This document shows, piece after piece, positions 1-11,408 of a stretch of 64,000 nucleotides of DNA. Origin of the DNA: Lactifluus volemus (Eukaryota > Basidiomycota > Agaricomycetes > Russulales > Russulaceae); assembly GCA_022376515.1 (NCBI GenBank), contig WTXI01000108.1:52444-116443 (forward strand). The letters are read 5' to 3'. Both the position numbers and the translations under genes were made by a program. The notes below the pieces were generated by a model. It saw only the letters and a list, made by a program, of their open reading frames with translations, ran no database searches and was not told the DNA's origin. The stretch's first letter is position 1, and each line of letters begins with the position of its first letter.

Positions 1-296
1 AACTTCGATGACGTCGTAGTTAGACCCAGGCTCATGACATCATTACTGATGTCACTCGCCCTTTGCCCTGTACAGTATATAAGACTCCTTGACTTGTGTC
101 CTTGCTCTCCAGCTTGGACTTCTCTCCAATACTAGCCTCTTGAACTCCCTCTCACAAACCCCCTTGTGATTCCTCTTTCCCTTGAAGCCCTCTAAGTGCT
201 ATAACTTAGCTAGACCCAACCTAGACTCGCATCTCTGTTGGTCCTCCTGAACAACTTGATCCTATCTTAGGAACTAGGAACAGCTAGTCCCTAACA
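1..296 (+). repeat. LTR-A 5' LTR (3' part only)
   Basis: Bases 1-296 repeat 7423-7718 with one substitution. The LTR ends at CTAACA (291-296). A TATATAA promoter box lies at 76-82. The following bases, starting TAAGTCCAAGCTCCCAC, occupy the usual primer-binding-site position; I did not identify the primer tRNA. Confidence 0.95.
76..82 (+). promoter_or_regulatory. TATA box of LTR-A
   Basis: TATATAA within GTATATAAGACTCC, about 215 bases before the LTR end. The same box recurs at 7498-7504 in the 3' LTR. It is the expected core promoter for the genomic transcript. Confidence 0.6.
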
Positions 297-326
297 TAAG
301 TCCAAGCTCCCACACACCACTGAAAG

Positions 327-593
327 GTGGCAGAACCCCCGAACAACCGCATTGAACATCTGGTAGAGGCGCTTGCCATCCGGATCTCCGCAGAGCAGGA
401 ATACTACACAGTACTCCTCCTACTTGACCTAGCTACAGGTGAAACGAAGCGAAGGCTCCTGACGGAACTCCACAAACTTGCCCAGACCATTGAGCAAGCA
501 GACGAGATCCTGAGCGACAGTCTAGAAGACTACAGAAGCGAGACGATCCTATTGGAAACGCTTGACCCGGAACTAGAACACGACGGCGCCTAG
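327..593 (+). CDS. Small leader ORF of LTR-A (88 codons), function unknown
   Basis: An open frame between the primer-binding region and gag. It opens with GTG at 327 and I see no in-frame ATG that makes a better start, so the true start is uncertain. The product would be acidic and helical-looking, rich in Leu and Glu, with no family I recognise. It ends 55 bases before the gag ATG. LTR-F1 has a comparable leader ORF before its gag, which suggests a recurring extra ORF in these families rather than chance. It could also be part of an unspliced leader with no product. Confidence 0.4.
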   Translation: MAEPPNNRIEHLVEALAIRISAEQEYYTVLLLLDLATGETKRRLLTELHKLAQTIEQADEILSDSLEDYRSETILLETLDPELEHDGA

Positions 594-648
594 ATTCTCA
601 TCCCTTTGCCAGAACTGCCTCAGAAGTCAGCGTACTTGCAGTTGCAAT

Positions 649-2391
649 ATGAGCGCGACCCTCCTCAGAATAGAATTCCCCGATAACGAGACACTGATCC
701 CAGTACCCACCCGATACAACGATGATTTACCTGCGCATGTGAAAGGCGGTATATACTGGAACCCCATGGACCGGTGTTACTGCGTTGCGCAAGAAGGAGA
801 ATCGGTCCGCGTAGAGTTCATCAACGACATCTGGCATGCCGTACTACGCCACCACGAGATACTCAAGTCTTGCCCTGCACTCAGGCTTAATGAAGCAGCA
901 GGAGCAGGATGGTGGCGTGAGGACGACGCCCAACACCCGAACAATCGCACTCTCAATGCGATAAGGGAGGACAGCGAAGACGACGGGAGTACAGGGGAAC
1001 CAGAACCAACGACTCCCCTGTCCACCCACTCCTACCAAGAACCACCAGTGAACACCCCGATGACCCACCTGGCAGAACAGGTGAACGCCATCATGATAGA
1101 ACCAGAACCGATACAAGTCAGAGCAACCATGACCGAAGCACCAACGGCCGTAGCCAACCTAGCAATAAGAGGAGGGGGGCCACTCCCTCCAATTGTTGAT
1201 CAAGGATGGGTACTCAACCAAGGAGGGGCACCGCCTCCAGGCCCGCCTCAAGGACCACCTCAAGGTCCGCCACAGGGACCGCCTCAAGGCCCGCCTCATG
1301 GAGGAGGACCCCCAGGCTGGGCCCCGGCCGGACCCCCAGGAGGAGGGCCCCCAGGAGGCGGATTACCGCAAGGGCCGATGCCAGGGCCGGGCTACCTCAT
1401 GGGAGCGCCCACTGGACAACCACCTACCATCTTTGATGGAGATAGGCAGAAAGCAGACGACTTCATGGACGAATGGAATCTCTTCTGCCTTAACAACACC
1501 TTCAACTACGCCTTCGCCCTCCCCTACCAGAGAGTCGCCAACTGCCTGTCCTACATCAAGGGACCCAAAGTCGCCAACTGGAACAGGACCCAGGTCCAAT
1601 GGCTCCACAACGTCACAACGCGAAATGTGAACCCAGTCGGTTATGACAATCAATGGCTGTGGGACACTTTCGCGGACGAATTCAGAAGCGCGTTCCAGGA
1701 CACAGCAGCAGAACAGAATGCAGAGAGAAACCTCTCCAACCTTCAAATGAAAGGAGGGGAATTGGACACCTACATCAGCGACTTCACAGAACTCGCCAGG
1801 AAGGCAAACAGAAGCCTTCAGGACAAAGGGACCATCATCATGTTTCGACAAGGACTCCAATCCGCATTGCACAATGCCCTCTACCATATTAATCCAGCTC
1901 CGCGCACCTTCCAGCAGTGGGCGGAGGCAGCTAGAGCTGAACAGGCCAAATGGGCAGAGTGGGGCGCAAATGGATTCCAGGAGCGTGTCAAGAAGTACAA
2001 AGAAAGCAAAGATGGGAGACGCACCTGGCAAGACCGCGCCAAGAACAGACAGAAGGACCGACGCTCCGACGCCATGGACGTAGACAACGTCCAAGTCAAC
2101 GCCATGACGGACGCAGAAAAAGACAACCTCATGAAGAAAGGAGCTTGCTTCTTCTGTAAAGAACCAGGGCACATGGCCAGGGTCTGTCCCAAAAAGAAAG
2201 GGAGGACGAACACCTGGAAAACTGCGCCCAAGCGCGTGGTAACAAAAGAAGCCACCGCAGCCAGCGTGGAACCAAGTGAGGAACTAGAAGAGGACGACGA
2301 CAAGAAAGACTTTCTAGGAAAAGTCAGAGGAATGTCCAGAGAGCAACGCGAGGAGCTCATGGATAGTATGCTGAAAGACGAGGGTTTTTAG
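649..2391 (+). CDS. gag: Gag polyprotein of LTR-A
   Basis: Intact 580-codon frame from ATG 649. Residues about 196-235 are a Pro/Gly/Gln run built on PPQG repeats. Residues about 262-440 match a retrotransposon Gag capsid region (Trp- and Phe-rich helices, with a GDEL-type stretch reading GGELDTYISDF). A basic segment holds the short motif DAMDVD, and a single CCHC zinc knuckle has ligands C500, C503, H508 and C513. The tail is acidic. Gag should form the cytoplasmic particle and bind element RNA through the knuckle. Protease-RT continues in the -1 frame. This is the only long intact frame in the 5' half of the element. Confidence 0.93.
   Translation: MSATLLRIEFPDNETLIPVPTRYNDDLPAHVKGGIYWNPMDRCYCVAQEGESVRVEFINDIWHAVLRHHEILKSCPALRLNEAAGAGWWREDDAQHPNNRTLNAIREDSEDDGSTGEPEPTTPLSTHSYQEPPVNTPMTHLAEQVNAIMIEPEPIQVRATMTEAPTAVANLAIRGGGPLPPIVDQGWVLNQGGAPPPGPPQGPPQGPPQGPPQGPPHGGGPPGWAPAGPPGGGPPGGGLPQGPMPGPGYLMGAPTGQPPTIFDGDRQKADDFMDEWNLFCLNNTFNYAFALPYQRVANCLSYIKGPKVANWNRTQVQWLHNVTTRNVNPVGYDNQWLWDTFADEFRSAFQDTAAEQNAERNLSNLQMKGGELDTYISDFTELARKANRSLQDKGTIIMFRQGLQSALHNALYHINPAPRTFQQWAEAARAEQAKWAEWGANGFQERVKKYKESKDGRRTWQDRAKNRQKDRRSDAMDVDNVQVNAMTDAEKDNLMKKGACFFCKEPGHMARVCPKKKGRTNTWKTAPKRVVTKEATAASVEPSEELEEDDDKKDFLGKVRGMSREQREELMDSMLKDEGF
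2382..2391 (+). promoter_or_regulatory. Probable -1 ribosomal frameshift site, gag to pol
   Basis: GGGTTTT (2382-2388) fits the X XXY YYZ slippery pattern in the gag frame (GGT TTT), directly before the gag stop TAG. The -1 frame then stays open through a linker into the protease. Families B and F have a U-run abutting the gag stop with pol also in -1. The mechanism is inferred from the frame relationship. Confidence 0.55.
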
Positions 2392-3905
2392 GCAGCTCTA
2401 ACCCACCAGCCTGGGAAAGAGCTATAGAACTGTATCGGATCGGTATTAGGACTCGGAATTCTATGATTTTGAATGTGCCCTACCGATCCATGCAGCGAAT
2501 GGCCGAAGTAAAAACCCTTGTGGACAGCGGAGCCACAGAGAACCTCATGGACACCTCCACCGCCTCCTTCTTAAACGTCGCCCTCCAGAAACTCCCCCTT
2601 CCCCGAACCATCACCAACGCCGACGGCTCCGCTAACACAGCAGGAGCCCTCACGCATTACTGCGAGCTCAGAATCAGACAAGGAGACAAAGAAGAAGTAC
2701 AAAACTTCTACGTCTCAAATCTGGGCTCGGACTGAATCATTCTGGGGTACCCTTGGCTAAAAGCATTCCAACCAAGGTTTGACTGGGAGACCAGTCAACT
2801 CAAGGGGCCCCCAGTCCACTTAGAAGCCAAGTGGTACGACCGAGTAAAGAAGAGGCAAGAATGGATGATCGTACGAAGAGCACGCGTGGACCTGGCTTGG
2901 GAAGAAGGGGACGAAATCATCCTAGTCAGTAAAGTCAACATGGCACAACAGTGGGCAGAAAAAGCAAACAAAGACAAAGAAAAAGTAGAGATTCCCCCAC
3001 AATACCGAGACTTTGCAGACGTCTTCTCAGAAGAAGGAGCGAAGCGATTCCCACCGTCCAGACCAGAGGACCACACAATCAAATTAAAACCTGAAGCACC
3101 AGACGTCATCAACTGTAAAGTGTACCCCCTGACCACGGCAGAAAAGCAAGCCACGAAGGAATGGATTGATGAACATGAACAAAAAAACTACATCGAAAAA
3201 TCCAACTCCCCCTGGTCGACGCCCTGGTTCTTCATCAAAAAGAGAGATGGGAGCCTCCGTCCCATCCAAGATTACCGCGAGGTCAACAAATGGATGGTCA
3301 GAGACGTCTATCCCATGCCAAGGATAGAACAAATCATGGAGGAACTTAGTGGCAAGGAGTTGTTCACCAAATTCGACATCCGATCAGGGTACCACAACAT
3401 CCGCATCAAAGAAGAGGATCGCTGGAAAGCGGCCTTCAAAACCCCCTTCGGACTGTACCACCCCAACGTCATGCTATTTGGACTGAACAATTCCCCGGCC
3501 ACCTTCCAACGAATGGCGGATAGGGTCTTCAAACCCATCTATGATGAATTCCCTGGAGAATGCCACGGGTATATGGACGACTTCCTGATAGCCACGCACA
3601 AAGATCCAGCCCACCATCGCTTAATAACGCGAAAGGTTCTACAAGTATTCCGCGACCACAGCTTATTCCTCAAACTCCCCAAGTGCGAGTTCGAGAAGGA
3701 TGTGGTAGAATACCTAGGCATCTATGTGAAGGATGGGACGATCCGCATAGACCCGACCAAGCGAAGCGGACTAGCGACATGGCCGCGACAACTATCCACT
3801 GTAACCCAAGTGCGAAGCACCCTCGGAGTCCTAGGGTATCAAAGACCGTTCATCTGAGGATTCGCTCACATCGCCAAACCCCTCACGAGCCTCCTTAAAA
3901 AGGGC
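2389..3905 (+). pseudogene. pol: LTR-A pol, protease and reverse transcriptase part (broken)
   Basis: Reads in the -1 frame from the gag end. The retropepsin active site is DSGATEN at about 2523. RT follows with the FDIRSGYHNI block and catalytic YMDD at 3570-3581. Two in-frame TGA codons break it: 2733-2735, where other families have Arg in a DRIILGYPWL-type block, and 3855-3857, inside the RPFIRGF block that follows RT. Both fit CGA changed to TGA. A frame change follows at about 3895-3905. The protease would cut the polyprotein and RT would copy the RNA, but this copy is inactive as read. Confidence 0.88.
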
Positions 3906-4611
3906 AAACTTCAAATGGACACAAGAGTGCATGGACGCGCTGAATAAACTAATTGACATAGTCACTAGCGACCCCGTGCTCTTCAGGCCAGATGAAACCA
4001 AACAATTCGAACTAGAAGTCGATGCCTCCCAATATGCGATAGGAGCCATCCTCTACCAGCGCGATGACAATGGGAAGCAAAGACCGGTAGCTTACCACTC
4101 AGAAACTCTGAATGAAGCAGAACGCGGCTATGACATCTTTGACCGGGAACTGATGGCGGTGGTCAAGGGACTGGAGAACTGGCGACACCTCCTGCTGGGA
4201 GCACAACATGAAGTCCTGGTATTTACAGACCATGCTAACCTCCAACACTGGCGCAATCCACAAAAGATCAACAGGAGAGTCGCCCGATACATCCCACGAC
4301 TTGCAGAATATAACTACAAACTGATCCACAAGCCTGGGAAGTACAACAAAGCGGACCACCTCTCGCGCCGCCCGGATTATGATCAAGGAAAGGAAGACAA
4401 CCAGGATGTCACCGTCCTCCCCGACTCTGTCTTTGTCCGAGCCATCAGCCTCTCCTCCCTCAAAGAACGCACTTTTGAAGCGCAAACCCGTTGCCCCGCA
4501 GAGCTCCTCCACTGGTCGGAACTCCACCCTCGCATGCACAAGAGAGACGACATCTGGTTCCACGATAACAAACCGGTTGTCGTGGTAGACAACGCCCTGA
4601 GAGGGAGATAG
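3906..4611 (+). pseudogene. pol: LTR-A pol, RNase H part (frame-shifted)
   Basis: The open frame 3931-4611 carries the Ty3 RNase H domain: ELEVDASQYAIGA with the first catalytic Asp, the RELMAVV Glu-containing helix, the FTDHANL Asp block, and the HKPGKYNKADHLSRRP stretch that ends this domain in Ty3 elements. It sits one frame away from the RT segment. The frame is lost again at about 4600, where the stop at 4609-4611 interrupts the linker to the integrase. Confidence 0.87.
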
Positions 4612-7236
4612 TTCTCACTACCATGACCACCAGACGGCAGGACATCCCGGAATTTTTTACACCTACCTGCTTGTCACGCGTGACTACTGGTGGCCCGACG
4701 TCAAACAATTCGTCAAAAACTATGTGCAAGGATGTGCTATCTGTCAAGCAACGAAGAGTCGCACCACCAAGCCCAAATCCCCATCTTCCCCATCGCCACA
4801 GAACGAAACGCTGCCCCCTTTGAAACAATAGCCCTAGACCTGATAACCAACTTACCCCTATCAAAAGGATATGACTCTATCCTCACAATCACAGACCACG
4901 ACTGCACCAAGGCGGCCGTGTTCCTCCCCTGTAACAAAACTATAGACGCGCCAGGAGTAGCCTCCTTGTATGCCGAGCACGTGTTCCCCCACTATGGAGC
5001 CCCCAGGAAGGTCATCTCAGACCGAGACCCCCGCTTCACGGCCAACTTTGCGCGGGAACTCTGTCGGATATTGGGGTCGGCCCAGAACCTCAGTACAGCT
5101 TACCACCCACAGACAGACGGGCAGTCAGAACGCACTAACCAGTGGCTGGAGCAGTACTTACGGATCTATGGGAATTACGAACAAGACAACTGGGCCACCT
5201 GGTTACCTATGGCACAGTACGTGCAGAGGTCGTGGCCTAACGCCACCACAAACAAGATGCCGTTTGAACTCCTCATGGGACACACGCCCTCTCTACCTGA
5301 CCATCCAATCACGACCAACGTCCCCCTTCTGGAAGACAGACAGCGCACCCTAGAACGTGTAAGAGAGCAGGCTCAACGATCGATCAAAGCCGCTCAAAAC
5401 ACACTGCAACGTTACGCCCAGAGGAAGAAGGGGCAACGTAACTACAGGCCTTTCCATGAAGGCGAGAAGGTCTGGCTGGAAGGGACTAATCTAAAGACGA
5501 CACACCCTACTGCCAAACTAGGCAATAAACGACACGGACCCTTCCTCGTGACCAAAGTCGTGTCACCGGTAGTTTTCAAACTGCGACTCCCTGCCTCATG
5601 GAAGATACACGACGTCTTCCATGCCTCCCTCCTCTCACCATATAAGGAGACGGAGGAGCACAGTGAGAACTTTGAAGAACCTCCACCTGACCTGATCGAA
5701 GGAGAAACGGAGTACGAAGTGGATCAAATCCTCGACATGCGGTGGAGTGGAGGCAAGAACAATAGGAAGCGTCAATATAGAGTTCAATGGAAGGGCTACA
5801 GCGAAGCGCATGACACCTGGGAACCAGAAGGGAACATCCGCGCCCCAGACTGCCTCAAAGAGTTCGTCCAGAAGCACCCAAAGAAGGCGCTCGCAGAAGA
5901 CATAAAAGCAAAGCCAAAAAGAAGAGGACAAGTCATCATCCGATCCGCCCAAGTCTCTTCCCCAATGCCTTCCTCCTCCAATAACTCTTCTCCCACTTCT
6001 CCCACTACCCCTCGCCGCCCAGTAGCGGTCTACAGTCCGGAAGACAGAGACTTCCTAGTGGTGATTGCCCAAGTTGACGTCCAGGTCATCCAAGACCTCC
6101 TGATGGGTAGAGACACCTCCCCAATATCCGAGGCCCCCTCCTCTCCACGATACGTACCAGCCACGCCTTCCGAGACCGCGGTGGATGATGACGACGACAT
6201 CCAAGAAATACCGCGTCTCCCTACCCCTCCTCGCGCCAGGATCCTAAGCCCTGTACCAGAAAGAACCATCCCTACTCCCGCTGGGTTCCACCACTACGAA
6301 GAAGACGACCCTCATGATTACTCTTTCACAATAAAGGACGCGGAATTGGGAGGATTCATAGAAATGGAGTTCGTCAAGTTCGCCATGAGAGACGACTCCT
6401 ACATTACCGGGTACACCAAGACCGGAGAGGGACCGTTCGAAGCCCCCCTTAATGCCCGCGGTCACCCAGATAAAGTGACGGGTCGTGACGACCTCGTCCT
6501 ATTTCACCCTACCCACGTCTTCCGCCGCACCGTCGACGAGGCGCTCAGACAGCTAGGGGACCTGGGACTGACAGCAGAAGTGCAGCGCTATAGATGGACG
6601 GTGGAAGAAAAGGAGCGGCTAAAGCTGGAAGGGAGGAAACTCGGGCAGAATCTCAGCGCCCTCCGCAAGAAGCACGAGGACAGTATCCGACGCCTCGGAA
6701 CCACCGGGACGACCACCAGACTCCTCCCCTTCATCCTCAGTGATAGAGCAGACATACGAGGACCGCCGCCTCGTCACTTCAATTCCCCACCGCCCGTCGT
6801 CGTCCCAGGCACCCCGCCGCCGCCTCCTCGTCCCCTTCAAGGAACCAGCCAGCAGGTAGGAGAGTCACGCATACGTGGCGGAGCCGGAAGCAGCGAAGAA
6901 GAACACCCTCGCCGCACCACGAAGAAGCCGTACACCAGCGCGCGCGACATGAAGGGCAAGAAGAAGGCCAGAGAGTGGCGGCCGCCTAACACCCGCTGCA
7001 ACCTGTGCCGCAAACTCGGACACGTCGGCGCCCGCTGCTGGACCCCACACGTCAACTGCCCATGCAAAGGCGGTGAGTGTCTCATTGGTACGGGGCACGA
7101 GAATTACAAGAGCCACCGCTGCCCCGCTGCTTGGGCCAAGGATGCGAAAGCCAACTACGATGCGGAGCAGAACTGGTACAGCGACGATTACGACGACGAC
7201 GTCCACAACCTGGACCCCTCCTTCTGGGAGTGCTGA
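4612..7236 (+). pseudogene. pol: LTR-A pol, integrase, chromodomain and C-terminal Cys/His module
   Basis: The HHCC zinc finger of integrase lies at 4620-4750 in a shifted frame (CAICQ at about 4735). One base seems missing near 4779 in a run of A. From there one frame runs to 7236. In the open frame from 4690, the core has catalytic D50, D111 and E147 (DDE with the usual D-35-E spacing). A chromodomain spans about 337-395 (WKGY and TWEP blocks). A Pro/Ser-rich spacer follows, and then, near residues 769-815, a module with many Cys and His. The chromodomain should direct integration to heterochromatin marks. The terminal module resembles those in families B, C and F here. Confidence 0.88.
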
Positions 7237-7260
7237 GTGATTGGTGGGACAATCACCTAA

Positions 7261-7272
7261 GACGGGAGGTAA
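7261..7272 (+). other. Polypurine tract of LTR-A
   Basis: GACGGGAGGTAA lies immediately before the 3' LTR start at 7273, where plus-strand priming occurs in LTR elements. LTR-C has a very similar tract (GAAAGGAGGTAA) before its 3' LTR. Confidence 0.75.
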
Positions 7273-7718
7273 TGTTACAGATTTGTCTGGACCTTTGCCT
7301 CCCTGTTGCCTCACGTTTTTCATTTCCATCTACATTCTCGCTTACGGACAGAGCCTCACCTTGTACGACACGGAACAGCATGTTCATGACTCACAGTGAC
7401 TCTTATGACATCATTAGCCTAGAACTTCGATGACGTCGTAGTTAGACCCAGGCTCATGACATCATTACTGATGTCACTCGCCCTTTGCCCTGTACAGTAT
7501 ATAAGACTCCTTGACTTGTGTCCTTGCTCTCCAGCTTGGACTTCTCTCCAATACTAGCCTCTTGAACTCCCTCTCACAAACCCCCTTGTGATTCCTCTTT
7601 CCCTTGAAGCCCTCTAAGTGCTATAACTTAGCTAGACCCAACCTAGACTCGCATCTCTGTTGGTCCTCCTGAACAACTTGATCCTATCTTAGGAACTAGG
7701 AACAGCTAGTTCCTAACA
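7273..7718 (+). repeat. LTR-A 3' LTR (446 bp)
   Basis: Starts TGTTACAG and ends CTAACA. Bases 7423-7718 match the partial 5' LTR with one change. The TATA box is at 7498-7504. Confidence 0.95.
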
Positions 7719-8555
7719 ATGCCAACCCCTTTGCCAGCATTAAGTTTCTTGTAAACAAGAAACTCGTGCTCCAGGGTATGAGGCGCACTTCTCATTTGCT
7801 CAAATTTGAGGATGATGTTATCCCCAGGGACCTCAGATAAAAGATCACATGCAAGGTATACTTCATCTAATCACCAAAGCTTATGAGCCAAATACAGAAG
7901 CACATGTTTTCTGACATACGAGCAGGTCCTGAGGACAGTTTTCTTCACAACCTGAACCTCCCAGCTACTCGGACAATTTCCATGTAAATTGTGAAGATTC
8001 GAAACAAGTCTGGCAGAAAGTCAGATGACATATCTTATCATAGTACTGAAAAACTAGGAATTACTCACAATACCGAACTTGAACAGATGTAGTGTGGTGA
8101 ATGGCACAATGAATGTTGCATTCAACGTTGCAAAAGAACAACTTGATTACATAACCACATTCAGGGCCGGTGACTCGTTGACTCCGGTGAGGAGACCGAG
8201 GTAAGGAACGCGCGAAGCGAGATAGCGAAGATAAGACAGGTAAACATGGTATACACCCTGTGTCAGAGTTTACAATATTTCCAAAATGGCATGCTTAGCG
8301 CTCGCAACAGCCAATCAGAGTCTGAAATATGGCATGTGACATTGCATGACTGATTCAGAAGGAAGGGTGATCCTAGGGGGGAGGGATAGTACGAGGTACA
8401 AGGATATGTCCGAGCAGAAATATCAAGAGAACAAAGGGGGCACGAGGCAAGCTAGTTAGAAAAAAGTACAGAGAAGACACGTAAAAGTGTAACAGTACGA
8501 GGTATGAGATGGCGTTAGAGCATAAGATGTCCGAGTCAAACGATTAGTCCTCCGA
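7719..8555. other. Gap with no recognised gene
   Basis: A short open stretch of about 39 codons runs from the LTR edge on the + strand to a TAA near 7838, with no family I recognise. From about 8160 the sequence changes character (GC-rich start CAGGGCCGG, then purine-rich). It probably contains the 3' flank of the hAT transposase gene. I found no matching terminal repeat. Confidence 0.4.
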
Positions 8556-11408
8556 TCAGCTGATAGATTGAATGATATTGTCAACATCTTCCTGAGAAGC
8601 ATCGCCCTTACTCAACCCTTCCAGGAGATCTTTATCTGGAACAACCTCAAGCATCAGCTTCTCCGGTGTTATCTAACCTTCCATGAAATCGAGACGCTGC
8701 GTCTTCAGCTGGAACTTTTGCATTTGAAGCACCTCCATCAGGAGAGGGCTGATACGATTCCTTTGCTTTGTGTCCGTTTCAGCGCTCGACAAAAAGACGT
8801 GCTCACAAGGCACAGAGGAAGCCTGAATTGGGAGGTAATCCATCGCGATTGCAAATAGGGTGGGGAATATAGAACTATTAGTCTGACACCACCAGGGGAC
8901 ATTCTGTCAGTAGACGTCAAGTAATCATTATTCAACTTACCTCCCAGAAATGAAGAATGTCGATGGTCTTTGACGAAAGCACTCCCATAATATAGGATTG
9001 GTATTCCTGTTCAACAGTCTGCACAGTTGTACGCGAATCTTCAAAGCCAATGTCATCTGACTCTTCGAGGCCATATTCTGCCGCAAGTGCGAAGTATGTC
9101 GGCATGGCTGTGGAACGACCAGTTGCCTGTGTCGACGGCTCTTCATTATTGCCGGTAGCAAGACTCAGACTGTTCTCGCGGTAATCACACATCTTGTGAA
9201 TTGAAAATGAGATGCTGTCCAAAACGATATATATTATAGTAGTCTCACGAGTCGCAGAATATATTCTTCACTTGTTTTATGGTACAGTACTTCTCCTCCC
9301 AGTGCTTAGTGATCCAGGACATGCGTATCGCAGGATTCAGCACTGCAAAAATGAATGTCAGATTCGTCGGGATTAGGAGTAGAAGCTTACTTACACATCG
9401 TAACAACATAGACCATAGTGCAATCCATTCGTGAATAGTATTTATATGCTAATGTTAGGCAAGGATTGATGAGCTCCATCAACTCAGGCCATTCATTACC
9501 GAGCTTCTCCCAACTTGTCATGAATTGCTCGAATGCAGGAATCGCACCACACAAGATCGGGGTTTTCTCGCCGGACATAATTTGCTGTACCTTGTGTGGG
9601 ACCTGTTGGCAAATTGGAGAGTCAGGTCACAATATATTGACGCGCGTTTGTAACTTATGCCTAGAATGACTTCGATATGCTTCATGTGGTTCCAGTTGTT
9701 ATCTGAGATCTTGTACTTGGCAAGGTCACTATTATTAGGAAGGGCGAGGAAGTAATCGACGGCCTGTTAGATGGATCGATTAGCACGCACCACTTTCCAC
9801 AAGCTGAACTCACCAGTCGCAACATTCGGAGTCTATTAAGCATGTGATAGACCGAATCCCATCTCGTTTTCACGTCTTGCAGAAGCTCCAACTCTGGGAG
9901 CTAAACTATTTCCTTGGGATCTCCTTGCTTAAAATAGCCTTTCTTGTTGCCGGTCCTGATGGCATCACAGAAGGCATCTCGACGTGTGCCCAATGCCCGA
10001 ATGACTCTAACCACAGAACACGTAAGCGCTATGCAGTTAGACATGTCTGAGCTGTCCGTCTCATCACCAGATGAAGACTCATTGCCATCCGTAGCTCCTA
10101 CATTGCGGATTACGCATCCAGAACAAAGATCGACGATATGACTATAGCACATCACCTGGCGATCAGCTGTGTTGAAAGGGACATCCCTATGGATTAAAAT
10201 AGGCTGGAGGACCTCCATCATGGACTTATTGGCCGACGCGTTGTCCATAGTGAAATGCCCAATCTAAAAGAAATCGAAACCATGCAGCGTAATTCCTCCG
10301 AGTGAACATACCCTTACTTTGAGAGTAATGCCAGCCCTATCGAGAAGCTGCAGAACGACATTGGCAAGTGTTTTTCCATCATGTCGTCCATGGTGATGAT
10401 GAAAAGCGATGAGCGCTGTCCTGAGCTGCAAGGGCGAAGTGCGTGTAATCCAGTGCGCTGTCATGGCTAGGTAAGATCGACGATTTTGATCCGACCACAT
10501 ATCCATCGTCACCGAAATTCGCCCTTTCGCATCCTGTATACATGGTGGGAATACATCAAATAAGAGCATAATGTAACGTATGTCAAGGTTCGCCTTTAGT
10601 TCCAGGAACTTCATTCTCCAATTGTTAATGACCAGTTCACGAAGTTTTGTCCGATGCGGAATCATTGATTCTTTCAAGTCGCTTTTTAAATAATGAAGCA
10701 AGGATCAAAATTCAAGGCATTCCACAAGATTCAGGGACTTGAAGTCAGAAACGTCAATATAAATAAAGACAAAAAGGGCTTAGATAACTTACCTGATCAT
10801 CTACTACCATCCAATCGATTAGATACTTGTGGAAGGTGTCCACTTTGAACTCGACAGGCTGTTCGCCTTGTGATGTAGCCATCTCAGTAGATGCCACTGA
10901 CTCATCCAGAATTTTCCATCCTTTCTCCTTTACATTAGCCCAGTACAAGTCATGGTGGTCGTTCTTGAGGTGATTGCGTTTGGACGTAGTCGACGTGGTT
11001 AGTTTATACGAACAAATGGAATTTGCTTTCCTGTGTAATGTTTACGCAAGTCAGAAACCGATTGAAATTAAAAAAAAACGGGAGCACTCACTTGCATTCT
11101 TTACATAGATGATGGTCCTTAGTTGCTTCAAAGAAATAATGGATATCCTCTGTGTTTTTCCTTTTGCGCGAAGTTGGTGGCATTTCAGGATCATTGACGA
11201 GAATAACGTCAGCATTAATCTCATTAGCAGGGGTAATAGCGGCGGGGCTGTCGGGAGGCTCATCGCCTGGCTCATAGACATCCTCTAGATCAAAGTCTTC
11301 GCCTGATTCCTGAGTATTCGCTTGTGGACGGGCAGGAGCCCTGCGAGTTCACCGAGGTATGGTGAGAGACAGAGCGCCAGGAGCGGTTCGATGCTTTTGG
11401 GGCGGCAT
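8556..11408 (-). pseudogene. hAT transposase, nine exons, with four stop mutations
   Basis: Conceptual exons: 11408-11092, 11030-10793, 10737-10318, 10263-9814, 9763-9661, 9602-9395, 9342-9249, 9214-8941 and 8882-8556. The introns are about 50-61 bp and phases agree at every junction except 9660-9603, which would use a GC donor and leaves the frame off by one. About 809 codons encode an N-terminal BED-type finger (CKEC, with a His pair after the first intron), MDMWSD and MDNASAN (hAT catalytic Asp blocks), CYSH, DVKTRWDS and a C-terminal hAT dimerisation domain (YLPIQASSVPCE). Stops at 11351-11349, 10707-10705, 9903-9901 and 8675-8673 each fit one transition. The first rests on a weaker reading of exon 1. 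Terminal inverted repeats were not found. Confidence 0.9.

Larger units (their letters stand above)
1..7718 (+). mobile_element. LTR-A: Ty3/gypsy chromodomain retrotransposon, nearly full length
   Basis: Two matching LTRs (the left one cut by the window edge) enclose, in order, a small leader ORF, gag, protease, reverse transcriptase, RNase H, integrase, a chromodomain and a Cys-rich tail. This is the Ty3/chromovirus order. The LTRs start TGTTACAG and end CTAACA. Over the 296 shared bases I see one difference (position 289 C, 7711 T), so the insertion looks young. Pol nevertheless carries two TGA stops and at least three frame breaks, so this copy should not make a full polyprotein. The target duplication cannot be tested because the left edge is outside the window. 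Confidence 0.93.

Noticed and set aside
1363..2172. 269-codon frame antisense to LTR-A gag
   Set aside because: Mirror of gag codon bias; gag has clear domains in the sense frame and the antisense product has none.
8163..8175. CAGGGCCGG as the terminal repeat of the hAT gene
   Set aside because: No inverted partner was found upstream of 11408, and no 8-base duplication.
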